Shown here piece by piece: positions 43,303 through 55,401 of a stretch of 64,000 nt of DNA. Below the pieces are notes generated by a model. That model saw nothing but the letters and a program-made list of their open reading frames with translations, was not told the origin of the DNA and made no database searches. Source of the DNA: Adineta vaga (taxonomy: Eukaryota; Rotifera). The stretch covers positions 20,026,001-20,090,000 of the forward strand of contig CP075492.1 in the NCBI GenBank assembly GCA_021613535.1, given 5' to 3'. How positions within the stretch are numbered: the stretch's first letter is position 1; each line of letters opens with the position of its first letter. A program made the position numbers and the translations under genes.

Positions 43303-43372
43303 CTTGAGGGTGTGGGTGTGGATGTGAGTACTCCTATCTTCTGTCACTCGCACATGCCCACATCCTCAAGAT
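43303..43372. repeat. Telomere-like TG/CA hairpin, copy 12
   Basis: Left CTTGAGGGTGTGGGTGTGG, right CACATGCCCACATCCTCAAG, spacer CTCCTATCTTCTGTCA. It lies about 170 bp beyond the 3' end of the TIR-ART gene. Confidence 0.9.
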
Positions 43373-43543
43373 ACTTTTTACACATCTTACTAAATATATT
43401 AAGATAAAGATTAATTTATTAATAAAATGTTTTCATAAACGAGTATGTGAGAAAGAAAACACATTGGCAAATACCTTCAAGAAGTGAATAAAAGAAAAAA
43501 CAATACGAGAATAAGTTTTTTATCGTTTTACTGAGTCAATCCA

Positions 43544-46500
43544 CTACTCAGATTCCAACTTAGTGGATGATGTCTGTATAATGTCCGATGTAGGTTCGCT
43601 ACCAGTACAGTTGTTCTCAAGATCACCAAAAGCTAATTTATGAAAGTCTTGTGCACCAGTATAGTCCCCAGTATCTATGCAATCTTGTTTCACTTTTAAA
43701 CAGTGTTCTCGCCTTTTGTGACGATCTTTCAAAGAATTAGATAAGCCTTTTAAGCGACGGATTCGAGATTCTTGTTGACGATAATTATCACCAAGCTGAG
43801 GCAGAATAGAAACTAAACTTTTCGCTTCATTTGGTTCACAATAAATATCTTCATTTACATGCAAAATTTTTAAGATCTCTGGTGAATTACGTAATTCATT
43901 ATTACGAGGAAGAAAGAAACCAATCTTGTTAAGTATCAATGCTGATTGTTTAAAGTTTTCTTTTGATAAATGGTCACGAGTGTAATTATAATGATCTCGA
44001 ATGAGAATATGATAATTTTTCTCAATATTTTGTGTTCGAGTCATTGTCGCATATATTTCAGCAATCTCTTTTCCATTTGGTTGTTCAAGTAATTGTTTAA
44101 GATGTTCTTGAGCTTTTTCGTAAAGATATCGGTCTGCCAAAAGAGAGATGATCACATGCATTTCTCCCATATTATATTTCATCTTCATTAAATCAAAGCA
44201 ATAATATTCAATATATTTCTTGACCATAATATTGATTTCGGATGTACCTATCATATGAATTACCCATCTTCCATCTGTATCTTGTTTAATATTTGTTACG
44301 CGAAAAATTGAACCAATATCAATTAATACTTCCAATTCGTCAGAAATGTGACTATGCCGAGATATATCAGCAAAAATGAAATTTTTACCTAATATAAACG
44401 CATCACATTCGATTTGAAAAATAATGGCTGCGTTACCAACGATATCGTTCGTGAGACCTGAGAAAATTTCGGCGACAGTTCTTGATCGACTGGTAGAAAG
44501 AAAACCATTGATTGAAATGAATTCACCGTTTACGTTTTGGAATTTTTCTACTTCTTCAATTGGTACATTCATTCCTCTATAAACAATAATTGTGCCTTCC
44601 TCTATCAAATGTTCATGTTCACGTGCAAGACAATTTCTTAAATCCATGATAAAGCTTAAAAATGGCTTTATCAAGTCATAATTACCAGTACGAAGCGCTT
44701 TGTTTAATAGTTGAGAAGGAAAATCTAATGCTGTATACCAACTAATAGCATCATCTGATCGATAATTTTGTTTGAAATTATCAATTTTTTCAAGCATAGA
44801 TTTATTGCAACGATAATAAGTTCGAGCAAAACTAATAAGATCATACTTCTTGTAAAAAGTATTTCTTTTATCGTCAGAACGATCGGATATTTGAGCAGCT
44901 TGAATAAACATTTGTAACCAAAGAAATTCACCAAATTCATAGATTACATCGAATTTTGATTCAGACTTATTGAAATCACGATGCATTTGGAAATATTTGT
45001 CTATTTTTTTAACGACAGAGTCCAGAATAACCGTAGTTGAATAGAGATTATCGTATATACCAACAATAGTTGAATATTTATCTTGTTCGAAATGTACATT
45101 TTTGTCATTCATAAAATAGATTAGAACAGAATCGATACACCGTTGTTTAGTAATACGAGAAAGAAGCTTTTCTGCTACTTCGATTTCTACAACAAGTACA
45201 ATTATATTATCTTCAATGGAATTTATATCATTAACACATTGCTCAATATCAATATAATGACAAACAAAATCATCTAGGTGAATATCTTTACGTAATTTCT
45301 CATCAATATTTTCGAAATTTGGATCAAACCATATTAAAATGAACGTTTCTTCATTTTCAATATTATTATTTTTCTTAAGATTCCCATATCTCCATGTATG
45401 CAATGGACATCGAGTACTAAGAAATTTTTGTATACACACCGGAACAACTCGAGTCTTTGGTAATAATTGCTGATATACTGGGCTTGTAGTTAGTGTCCTA
45501 GAAACAAAATAAAGGATGAAGATAGGAGTGTAATTGACGACAGAATATTTCATATTCACAAGTCACATCTTCAAATATTAAATCATGTGCATAAATCATA
45601 CACTTACTGCATAACTTCCATGTTTTGACGCTGAAATTGTACTATAGATCGATTTAAATTTCTTTTTAATTGAATGATTTCAGTTTTGAGTTGTTCGTAG
45701 GCATATTCAAAGTCACATTTACTAAAATCTATGTGTAAATTATAAATGAGATTTGTTTGATACCAGTCAATTGATTGAGAAGAATATTTAAAAAAAAATG
45801 GAATTATATAACATTGTTGTTCGAAAATATATTGAAGTTCGTTTTGATAATGAATATTTTGAACATAAGAATCAGAAAGACATAGAAGAACAATCTAAAT
45901 ATATTGATATAAAATTAATCTATTTACTTTTAAGATAAAATACATTAGAGTTCATTGTGTTCTCTTCGGCTTTATTCTTTGATTCATGACGTCGATCTAG
46001 ACCAAGTCGTACTTGAAAACCATCTTTCATCAATTGATTCTTTATTAAATAACAGATGTTTTGATCAACAGAAGAATAACTAAGTAAAACATAGTAATTT
46101 ATATCATTTTGTGCATTATGAGAAACAATCGGAGCGATATCTTCTTTCTTTTCGTCTTGCAATGTATCTAATTTCTGTAATAGCTCTTGAGCTGTTCGTT
46201 GCAGATTTATTTCAGATGATGTCAAAAGTTGTTTTTTTACATAATATAAAAATAAATAATTTTGTTGCAAAATACCACAAACTTTCTTGTTTGAAGTCAT
46301 CTTAACAAGAATTTCTAAAACATATTGACGTTGACATTGCATCATTGATATCATTTTAGAACGACTATCCATAATCTGATCAATTAAAGGTATCAGCGTT
46401 GTCTTTTTGTTTGTTTGCATATTAATATCACCTTCAGAAATAAAATCTAAATATTCAATAAAACAAAAATATATTTTATTTAAAGTGAATTTAAGATATA

Positions 46501-47964
46501 TATACTTTTGAATGGAAACCTATTGACAAGATATTCTAAAAATCTTTGACATTCACATTCTACCACTGAGATATCTTGAGAATTTCTGTTCATAATTAAA
46601 TCAACTAAAAATGTAAGATATTTCTGTTTGATTATTTCAATGATAATTTCATCGTTAGAAATCAGATCTAAATATTCAATAAAATAAATATATATTCTGT
46701 TTAAAGACAATTTTGATCTATACACACTTTTTAAGCAAGATAGAAAATATTCCGGTCGAAATTTCGAAAACATATGCATTGATGAACGGAAAAAATTTTC
46801 GAATAGGAATTTGACAATTTTTGCTGCGTTGGTCAATCGCTCTTGAATTTCATTATTGGACATTATAATTGATAAAAGACGATAAGATTGAAATTGAATT
46901 CTTTCAAATTCATTATTATCTAATATTTCAAGAAGTATTGGAATTATATCAATAGTTTTTATATAAAGTAATAATTCTGATTCAAATGTTAAATAAAACA
47001 TTTGTTCAATTGTATAACCAAGTAAGTCTTGATATTTTTCTTCTCGATTACAATTTAATTTATGAATTATAATCTTCAAAACGTCAATAAGTTGATAATT
47101 AATGTTAATATATGTTTGTCGAATTGCATGAACAATTGTTATACTTTGTAATAATAATATCACGCTTATAATTGGTTTAATAAGGATTTCTGAATAATTA
47201 TTTTCCATTAATTTTGTGAATTCAATCAATAAATTGAGATACACTTGATACATTTTTTCGAGAATTATTATTGAGATTTTTAAATAATCATTATGATCTT
47301 TTAGAAAACAAACGGAGTTTGGACATTCGATTAAATAGAAATTTTCTATATCATCAAGTTTTATTGTTAGATTTGTTGATTGAATTTTTCTAAATAAATG
47401 ATTCAATATATCGATATATGCTGACGAACATAAATATGCAGTAACTTTGTGTAAAGGCAATTTTTTTGACATTCTTAAGGACAATAGAGAAAAACTATAT
47501 CGATCTCCTTCTTTGCATATTGTATCGAGTAGAATATGACTGATAACATCACAATGTTTTTCATTTATTCGATAATAAACGAGAGCATCAAATAATGGTT
47601 GATAAAAAAATAAATCGCGTAATTGTGAAGGATTTCTATTAGCTTTTATTGAATAAAATTTTGCAAATAAAGTTATTAAATTAATAGAAATATTATTATT
47701 ATTATTATTGTTCTTTTTTAATAATTCAATTGTTGTATCTCGAAGAATAAAAATCAATGAATGATTAAAAATTATTAATTGAATTGATTCTTTTTCATTA
47801 AGATTTAATAGATTAATAACTATGGAATTAATATATTCAATATAATTATTATCATGTTTATTATTCTTTAAAACATTTAATTCATTGACAATTTTATTGA
47901 AATCATTTTGTAATGTTTCTCGAGTAATATTTTGTTCTGAATCACTGGTGAATATTGAATCCAT
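43544..47964 (-). CDS. Alpha-solenoid-TIR-ADP-ribosyltransferase fusion, four exons
   Basis: Exons 47964-46506, 46446-45944, 45894-45608 and 45497-43544; introns of 59, 49 and 110 bp, all GT-AG; exon sum 4203 nt, giving 1400 residues without a stop. Residues 1 to about 590 are helical and ARM/HEAT-like. TIR is at about 602-735: INYYVLLSYSSVDQNICYL, then NIVLLCLSDSYVQNIHYQNE with Glu673 where NAD-cleaving TIRs keep their glutamate. A coiled coil and a Rossmann-like region (ILIWFDPNFENIDEKL) follow, as in bdelloid ARTs. The ART domain has R1057 in VYRGM, STS 1084-1086 and E1137-L-E1139: the R-S-E triad with the ExE of arginine-specific enzymes. Helical tail to the end. Both domains would use NAD. 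The gene model is inferred; activity is untested. The solenoid-TIR order recalls SARM1. Confidence 0.8.
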
Positions 47965-48648
47965 TATTATATTATATTGAATAAAAAACCTTTTTCGAAT
48001 ATTTATCTATTAAAATATAAACAAAATTAAGTAACATTGTTTATATTTTAAAAATGCAATTTGGATATGAAATCTACATTAATATCTCGACTAGATCAAA
48101 AAGTTATCTTATATTATACGTATGTTTTCAGTATAAGAAATCTAACAACTGACAAGATTATAAGAGAATTTATTTGTATTTTGAAAAAAAATATAAGAAG
48201 GTTTGTTACTGGTGAAAAACATCTGAAATTTTAATTGGAAAAATAACGAGATGTTACGAGAATATTTACTTTGTTATAATTACTTATGGACGAAAAAAAT
48301 AGAATTTGATTCAGAAGAAAAATAGAAAGATTTAATAACATTTTTTTTTATTTCAAGGACTAACAAGCAACAACTAGACATTTAAATAAAGATACCATTT
48401 TTTCATCGAGAATATTCAACAGCTGTTACATACAAACATTACAATTGTTTCTCTTTTTCAAATCTAAAAAAAATATATAATTGGACAGGAGAATTGTCGG
48501 TCTATATATAAGAAGTCATATTGAAATTAAAGATACTATAAAAGAAACTTTTTTCAAAAGTTATTATCGATCATATTGCATTGATCAAAGGGGATAAATC
48601 TAGAAATAACACGTTATTTTTCTCAATATTTAGAATATAATCCTTCAT
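47965..48648. other. Upstream flank of the TIR-ART gene, no gene seen
   Basis: AT-rich. It should contain this gene's promoter; no motif is distinct enough to name. Confidence 0.35.
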
Positions 48649-48694
48649 TCGAGGGTGTGGGTGGTAGTATTTTGTCACTCCGACACCCACCCAT
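48649..48694. repeat. Telomere-like TG/CA hairpin, copy 13
   Basis: Left TCGAGGGTGTGGGTGG, right CTCCGACACCCACCCA. One of the shortest copies. Confidence 0.75.
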
Positions 48695-48777
48695 TGATAG
48701 CAGTATGATGATTGAATATCACTGATCATAATACGGATAATGATCATCAATCGTCTATACAAATAGCTTAAGTAATT

Positions 48778-49191
48778 GTGTTACTTATGTCTCAATTGCA
48801 AGCCTTGATAGACAAAGCACCTCGCCTATACTCATTGACTTTTTCCGGAAAGTCATCGCCAGATATAGCGAAATTAACAAGTAAATCAATTCGTCGACTT
48901 GATTTAAGCAACATCGAGACTTATTTCAACAAACCGGCATGTATCAGCCTATGTCATTCATCACTGGGTATTCAGTGTGAAGTTCTTTCGATCCAAACGA
49001 ACGATCGACAAAACATTCCCTATCTTGTCAAAAAAATGAAAAATCTTCGAGCATTATGTGTTAAGTGTAATGATAAATCAACAAAATGCCATCTATCCGG
49101 ATGGTTACGACAACGTCTACCACCGAATTGTTCTATTTCAGACGAAGAAAACTTTGCTCCTAGTGTTCGGGTTCAATTATGGATTCGATAA
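48778..49191 (+). pseudogene. C-terminal fragment of an F-box/leucine-rich protein
   Basis: SQLQALIDKAPRLYSLTF, SIRRLDLSNIETYF, IPYLVKKMKNLRALCVKC and WLRQRLPPNCSISDEENF, ending VRVQLWIR. This is the standard ending of bdelloid F-box proteins. A TAA lies in frame shortly before the first codons shown, and the F-box and most repeats are missing. Confidence 0.55.
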
Positions 49192-49369
49192 TACGAAACA
49201 TCATTGTTTCTTTAAATAAAAAGAACTTTTGAAAATATATTCATAATTCCGAATGATAAGTTCGGAAATTTTCATATCATCATACATTTTGTTAATGAAC
49301 TTTTGTTTCGCTTAGCTGGTATCCACGTGCACACCCAAAACTGATAATCTGGTTTTAAAGTCATCATCC

Positions 49370-49430
49370 AAGAAGGGTGTGGGTGTGGTCTGAGTTGATT
49401 GAAAAGTCAATACCCAGACCCACCCAGAGA
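49370..49430. repeat. Telomere-like TG/CA hairpin, copy 14
   Basis: Left AAGAAGGGTGTGGGTGTGG, right TACCCAGACCCACCCAGAG. The receptor fragment on its right stops here. Confidence 0.8.
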
Positions 49431-50114
49431 AATCCAATTAAATCGATAGATGTGTTGATAACTACAAATAACTGGTGAACATTGATAAAAATAAACACTA
49501 TGATTGGTTTCATTGTATATTTCTTCGAGGAAAAGTTTAGCGAAAAATTCCACGATTTTTGTTGAGGAGGAAAACGAGTTGGGAGCGATTGATTAAGAAT
49601 ACCAATGTTTATTTTCTTCGGATATGGCTGAAAGAAGAATATCTAAACATAATTGATTATAAAAACATTCTAATGTTGATGAAAATGTTGCTTGAATTGG
49701 TAAACAATTAACAATGAGATCAGTTAAAGTCTCATCAGATTTGATTTTATTCAAATCACAAATCTTTAAATTTTTTCATAGAATTGGATAAATAAATATT
49801 TGCTTTCATGTTTTTATTAGCGCCATTAATGAATATCTTATCTTCTTCTAGAATAACAATATAATTTATTAATAATCCTAATATAAATTGATTTGATCGT
49901 GTCATTTCATGTATAAATGTATAGTTGATTGAATCATCAAATTTGAAGCTATACTTTGACGTAATAGATCGAAAGAAGCTTGAACTCTTGTTGTTAGAAC
50001 TATTTTACTCAATATCATCGTATCAATTTGAAAGAGAGAATTGTACAATTGATTAAAGTTTTCTTCTATAACATTATTTGAGCAATAACAAAGTGTTCGA
50101 ATCAATTTTGCCAT
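49431..50114 (-). pseudogene. Fragment of the two-module membrane-receptor family
   Basis: Minus-strand pieces match the end of an extracellular module of the protein at 61350: NNVIEENFNQLYNSLFQ, ECFYNQLCLDILLSAI (compare ECMYEQTCINLLTSYL), AKLFLEEIYNETNHSVYFYQ and CSPVICSYQ (compare QCRPLSCSVT). Several stops break the frame. The following membrane segment is absent because the sequence enters the hairpin at 49430. Confidence 0.5.
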
Positions 50115-50501
50115 ATAGCACTTAAACTTGTTCGGATATCACTGGGTATAATATCGATGAACGATCGATATTAAACAGAAAATCGATCCATTTTTGATCA
50201 ATTAAATTATTTGAACATATCTAATGAAATTTTGGTCTTATTCAAATGAAATTACTATAAGTTATAGATTCTTTTCTACAGAAATATTGTAAATTTATAT
50301 ATTTATTTTGAAGATTTTTGTAAACAATTTCATTTTGTACGATAATTGTTTTCTTCTCAGTTGGATTTTGAATTCAACTATATGTTGTTTAGATAATCAA
50401 AGATATCATTAGAAGAACAATGTACAAACGAGTTGATAAAATCTGCTGTCGAATAACTAATGAATCTGATGATCTGATGTTAAATACATTCCATTTTAGC
50501 C

Positions 50502-50585
50502 GTTGGCGGGCCAGCTAGGGAGCGAGAGAGAGGGGGGGGGGGGTAATTGCTCCTCCTGAAAAAAATGGTCCGGCCCGCCAATGAT
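50502..50585. repeat. Small GC-rich palindromic element
   Basis: TTGGCGGGCCAGC at the left and GGTCCGGCCCGCCAA at the right are inverted, with a G-run of 13 and a short AT stretch between. It sits inside an ART-like remnant, so it was probably inserted there. Confidence 0.6.
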
Positions 50586-51000
50586 TACAAGTGATGAAAG
50601 AAAATTCTTTGAATTCTTCATCTGAATCTTTAGCAGTTTCCTTGATGAACTTGCGCAATGTATTGGTATTATTATAAATTCCTTGTAATTTTTTCCATTG
50701 ACTTTTTCATGTTGTTTTCGATGAATTTTTGTCATCAAAAAAACAAATATTGTTTGAACTTGATCTAATCGATGAGTACGAGTAAGCATGTCTTCTTCTG
50801 TGGATTCGATATGATTAAATACACATTGAGATTTCGAATCTTTTTCATGAAGTCTATATAATCATTAGCATCATCAAAAACATCAATCTTTTTCAGAATA
50901 GTTTGTAATTATTTCATTAATTCATGACAATTACGATTCTCTTGATCGAAACTTTTATCTAGCTAGACTAAAGCAAAGATTTTTGTTGGTTTGCGATTCA
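50586..51000 (-). pseudogene. N-terminal domain remnant of another ART-type gene
   Basis: The minus strand reads KIFALV, a stop, LDKSFDQENRNCHELMK, another stop, LQTILKKIDVFDDANDYIDF, and in a second frame LLTRTHRLDQVQTIFVFLMT. This follows the order of the Rossmann-like region found before the catalytic domain of bdelloid ARTs. Multiple stops; no catalytic part. Confidence 0.4.
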
Positions 51001-51734
51001 TTACAGATCTGATTTACTGTCAAGTGTTGCTTGAGATTGGAAAGAAAAGTTAATATTGTCTAGGGAATACAAAAAAGGAACACTATTTGCTTTGGTATAC
51101 TATAACGATGTCATTTAAATATTTGCAAAAGCAGATGGAAAATATAAAAATAATATCATGATTTTTGTCGCATCTTTTACGTTTGAGAAAATAGAGTGGA
51201 AAATTATTTCATACAAATGCGTTACCACGATTTTTTTGTTTCTTTCTGCTCATACGATGTTAAAATACTGGGAAAAAATGAGTATACTCTACGTAGTTGA
51301 TTTAAATAATGTCCTATAACAGAAAGTCGGTGGAAAATCATTTACAAGATTTTAAATTTAATGAATAAAAATTCATCCACGACTATTTTGTCGCATAAAA
51401 GACGCAACGAAAATTGTGGAACTATTTAACAATTAGATATATTGTGTTCCATAAGTTCTTTTTTTACAAGTCATCTATCAATTACAGCTTTATATTTATA
51501 CTGAAATTTTGTCGAATTCCTGTCATTCGATTTGGTGTGTAAAAGAACGAACGGAAACCTTATTCATTGTTTATTAATCTTTTAAATCGCGATAACTTTT
51601 CATTTTAATCAAGAAAAAATTGAACTTCAAGGTAATTTACGATATTTTTCTTCCATACTATATGTTTTATTTTTCGAAACAAATATTTCTTTGTATAGAA
51701 AAAAACACATTCATTGACATTTTAATTCTTATCA
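51001..51734. other. Intergenic with a weak inverted repeat
   Basis: TTTTTGTCGCATCTTTTACG at about 51163-51182 resembles the reverse complement of sequence near 51389-51415. It may be a decayed MITE of about 250 bp. No gene. Confidence 0.3.
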
Positions 51735-52619
51735 TCATTCATTTGTATTTTCAAGTTGATCATTTATAAGTACTGAATTTGAAGGAACTATTTGATTATT
51801 TTTGTATTCACGGATCATTGATATAAATTCGATAACTAAATTGACGGCCATTAGTGAATTGACAGTGATTGAATTAGTAGAGCCCCAGAAACCGATCCCA
51901 TATGAAATGAACGTCGCAACAAAAATTCCTAATATAGTGATAATTATTATACAAGTAAGTATACACCTGCAGTTTGAACACACCGGTTCAGTAACGATCT
52001 GGCCAGTATGAGTACGCTGTACTTTTACAAAGCATTTGCTGCAACAGTAGCCTATCAATAATAATATACCGGAAAAGACCAATTGGCAGAAAAGGATTAT
52101 ATTTAGAGAAGAGTAAGATGCTAACACAAAATTCATTAGAAATGATACGTCTAATTGAATACAATCTTGCTTGTAGTCAATTATTGTGAATGGAAAGTAA
52201 CACGGTGCGTACATTACACGAGATAAATTCATTACTAAACGCTTACAAAAATTAGTTGTTTTACTCCAATTACGACCAACATAGATTGCGATGATATATT
52301 TCACTATAAATAATCCAATAATTATAGCACTTCCTAACAAATATTCTAGAATTGAATATTTTCGTTCATCCATCTGTTTATTATTTTTGCCTGCGTGATT
52401 CAATATTAATTCAGCTTCGTCCTCCGTCAACTTCGTACATAATTTAGTGTTGACGTGCGAATAATCGATATCTTTCTTATATATAGTACCATTTAGAAAT
52501 TCATATTCGACCTTACTATATGGCAAATAACCCATGAAAAGAGTAAATATAATAATGGTTATTGTGATCAACGCTTGAGGGACTTCAAATGTTAAAATAA
52601 AGATCGTCTTCGATTTCAT
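51735..52619 (-). CDS. Multi-pass membrane protein, unrecognised
   Basis: 294 residues, intact. Hydrophobic segments: ALITITIIIFTLFMGYL, LLGSAIIIGLFIVKYIIAIY, FVLASYSSLNIILFCQLVF running into SGILLLIGYCC, CILTCIIIITILGIFVATFI, and a last one around SLMAVNLVIEFIS. A loop after the first has NGT and several charged residues. A cysteine-rich patch (CCSKCF, VCSNCRC) lies between the third and fourth. No family recognised; five membrane passes are likely. Confidence 0.6.
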   Translation of the reverse strand: MKSKTIFILTFEVPQALITITIIIFTLFMGYLPYSKVEYEFLNGTIYKKDIDYSHVNTKLCTKLTEDEAELILNHAGKNNKQMDERKYSILEYLLGSAIIIGLFIVKYIIAIYVGRNWSKTTNFCKRLVMNLSRVMYAPCYFPFTIIDYKQDCIQLDVSFLMNFVLASYSSLNIILFCQLVFSGILLLIGYCCSKCFVKVQRTHTGQIVTEPVCSNCRCILTCIIIITILGIFVATFISYGIGFWGSTNSITVNSLMAVNLVIEFISMIREYKNNQIVPSNSVLINDQLENTNE

Positions 52620-53000
52620 TTGTCGTGTGATACAAATATTGTTAAAAAATAAAATCTTACATCACACAAAAAAAAAGACTTCTCTTTTCGTTTTTTTTTC
52701 TATTAGATAAGATATCAAATAGTTTTCATCGAAACGAAAAAGATAAACTTTCAGACTAAAGCATTTTTTTATGTTTTCTTATCATCGATGATTAACCAAT
52801 GCATTTCAATAAATGTTTGTAATCGCCTTGAAATATATTTAGTATAATTTAAGGCCCCTCTCTCTAAAAATGTTTTTTCCCCAGAACGCTCAATCTTATT
52901 AAAATTTTTATTGAATACGTATCTGATCATTGATAGTTCTCAGTAAAAATTTGAGCTCATAATATTGAGTTTTTCGCAAGTTATTGTAACATGAAGGTTC
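52620..53000. other. Intergenic, no gene seen
   Basis: T-rich tract at 52690-52700, otherwise nothing recognised. Confidence 0.3.
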
Positions 53001-53070
53001 AAAAGGGTGGGAGGGTAGATGTGAGCAATATACATCTTTCTATCACCCACATCCACACCCACACCCTCAA
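53001..53070. repeat. Telomere-like TG/CA hairpin, copy 15
   Basis: Left AAAGGGTGGGAGGGTAG, right CCACATCCACACCCACACCC. The spacer contains ATACATCTTTCTATCA. Confidence 0.85.
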
Positions 53071-53341
53071 TAGTCCATTAAAAATCCATAAACTATTCGA
53101 AGCAAGTATACACAGAACGATGGAAGGCTAATTTCGTGCGATCTGCTAGTCTTTAGGCAAAAGATCTTCGGACGAAAATTCTCGAGGAAATGTCAATGTA
53201 CTAAAATCCCATGACCTCATTAACTTATAAAGTATACCATATGCCTTACATTCCCTGCAATATCTCTCTTTGTTAATAAATCTCATTTTCAATTAGCTTT
53301 ATTTTAAAATCATGAATTATAAACCATTCGAAAAGAAAATT

Positions 53342-54464
53342 CTAAACATTTTCTGAATTTTCATTTAATATTTTCAGTCTATTTTCATACCAATTTGCTT
53401 CTTCTTCAAATCCAATCTTTTTCGATAATTCGAATAAATTTTTATACATCTGTATAACATTGAAATCATTTTTTTGAAATATACTATACATTTTTCTCAA
53501 ACATATTGGACAAAGATATATCAATTGTCTATCCATTTCTTCTTCACAATTAGTTCCATTCATTAAACAAAGATAATAAATACAATGTTCGAATCCAAAT
53601 AGATGCATAACTTCATGTACATAAGTACTAACAGCTCGTTTCAGAATCAATATTTGTTCTTCACCCGTACATGGTTTTAATGATGAATTAGGAAATAATG
53701 GATCGAAACGAGCAAATGAGTAAACAGCGAGTCCTTCATCAACTGAAGCTTCACCATAAACAAAATTCCAATCTGAATCTGGATAAATATCAACCATAGT
53801 TACACCAATAGAAAATAATTCATGACGATTATGTCGTTTTTGTTGCATCTTTTCCAAATGATTAATAAAATTCGACACTAAATATTGTGGTTGTTTAGTT
53901 TGTCGATTAATACGTTTTTTCATTTTATCATTCAAACTAATCGATGGTAATATTTCCGTTTGACATCCAGGAAAAAATATATGAGAAAATTCACAAATGA
54001 TATTCAAATTAGGCGATCTAAATAAACTTTCGAATAAGATTATCATCTATCGAAGTTGATCGTTTACCTTGGTCCATTAAAATCTCCAAATGGTTGAATG
54101 TAAAGAATGCTACATCTATTTCAAAATGAAATCATTTGTTTATTTCGAAAGAAAAATGAATATTTACTAACGTGGAACATGCTTGAGGCTTTTTCAATCT
54201 TTCAAACTGATTCACTGTTTGTCCTGGTTCGTAATGTGAAGTTAACCAATCATTTTCAGTTGGTATTGGCATTGGTAGAAAACTTTCATCGATAGCGATC
54301 GTTAGAGCACGTTGAATGTCTTCATCTAACTGCATAAAAAAATGAACATATTTTTCATACTTATAATTGAATCATATACTAACTTCATCGGTTTTACCAA
54401 GAGCTTGAATTCTTTGTTCTTTGGTTGGTGGTACAAATCTCTTCGATTGACGACTCATTGCCAT
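53342..54464 (-). CDS. Archaemetzincin-type zinc metalloprotease
   Basis: Exons 54464-54384, 54329-54172, 54115-54068 and 54017-53342 (introns 48-56 bp, GT-AG; sum 963 nt) give 320 residues. The signature HEVMHLFGFEHC (His230, Glu231, His234, His240) is followed by C-x4-C-x-M (CIYYLCLM) and the paired cysteines of LCPICLRK. This is the archaemetzincin pattern with both the catalytic zinc site and the structural zinc cysteines. No signal peptide, so probably cytosolic as for AMZ proteins. The N-terminal part (FVPPTKEQRIQALG) and length are also close to AMZ2. Intact. Confidence 0.85.
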
Positions 54465-54655
54465 ATCTATCAAATTTAAGTCGCGAAAATGTAATATATT
54501 GTAACGATTGCATTCTGTATTTAACCTATATGATAATGTTATTGCAAAACATTTTTTTTCTTTTTATGAATGAAAGATTATCGAAATAAAAAGTGACGCA
54601 TAAAATCGTCATTGCGAAATAAAAGGTGGAAAATTCATTGTAAATTCAAGATTAC

Positions 54656-55401
54656 ATAGGGGGTATCCAAAAGTAGTGGGAACGACATTTTATTACTACA
54701 TGAGATGATAGAGCGAAAAAATCTCTTTCTTTTTATGCTATTTGATCATACTTCAGCTGACATAATAATAATAAAATCCAAATAAGACTAGTTTACCTAG
54801 CATGTGTCACGGTTACAGACGTTCATATTGTCTTCGATAGGCATTCTTTTCTTCACTCTCTCCTCTCACCTCTTTCGAAACTTAAACGTGTGTTATGATT
54901 AGTATATCCCAAAATTGAAAATATATAAACTAGTACAAGAGGTTTTTATTTCATTAAATGTTCAAAGTAGTGACCTTGATTATCTACACACAATTCCATT
55001 CTTCGAATCCATTTATCGAAGGTTTTTCTGTACTCTTCTCTATCCAAAGAATACATGGACTTCGTTATAGCGTTGTGTAACGATTCGGAATCAGTTTGAT
55101 CAGTTAGATTTCGTTTAATCAAGTCGAATTGGGTGAGTGTAATACAATGGCGATTTCTTCTGAACGAAGATAATCGAGTACGTCTTTGTGAACATGAGGT
55201 CCTCCGTTATCGCGATGAAGTTTGATGGCATGAGTACCTGTGCGAGGCCTTTGTTTCTTGATTTCTTTGATAACAGGTTGCAAACAATTTTCGATGTATT
55301 ATTGGTGATTGATAGTTTGTCCTTGTTCGACACGATGAGTTGTAGAAGAGGACTAATTGATTTAAAGAGAATGTAGAATAGTGTTTTCGGAGCAAACTTA
55401 A
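54656..55401 (-). mobile_element. Mariner element 3' half, truncated at a hairpin
   Basis: The left end GGGGGTATCCAAAAGTAGTG follows a TA and looks like a mariner terminus. Coding is on the minus strand. A frame from the hairpin reads APKTLFYILFKSISP and others continue: THAIKLHRDNGGPHVHKDVL, DYLRSEEIAIVLHSPNST, then DQTDSESLHNAITKSM and MELCVDNQGHYFEHLMK to the stop at about 54945. DNxxPH and the SPNS block are mariner catalytic surroundings, here with frameshifts. The 5' half should continue past 55402 but does not. Confidence 0.65.

Noticed and set aside
46447-46505. Frameshift between the solenoid part and the TIR part of the fusion gene
   Set aside because: A 59-bp GT-AG intron restores the frame exactly and matches the size of the other introns, so no damage is needed.
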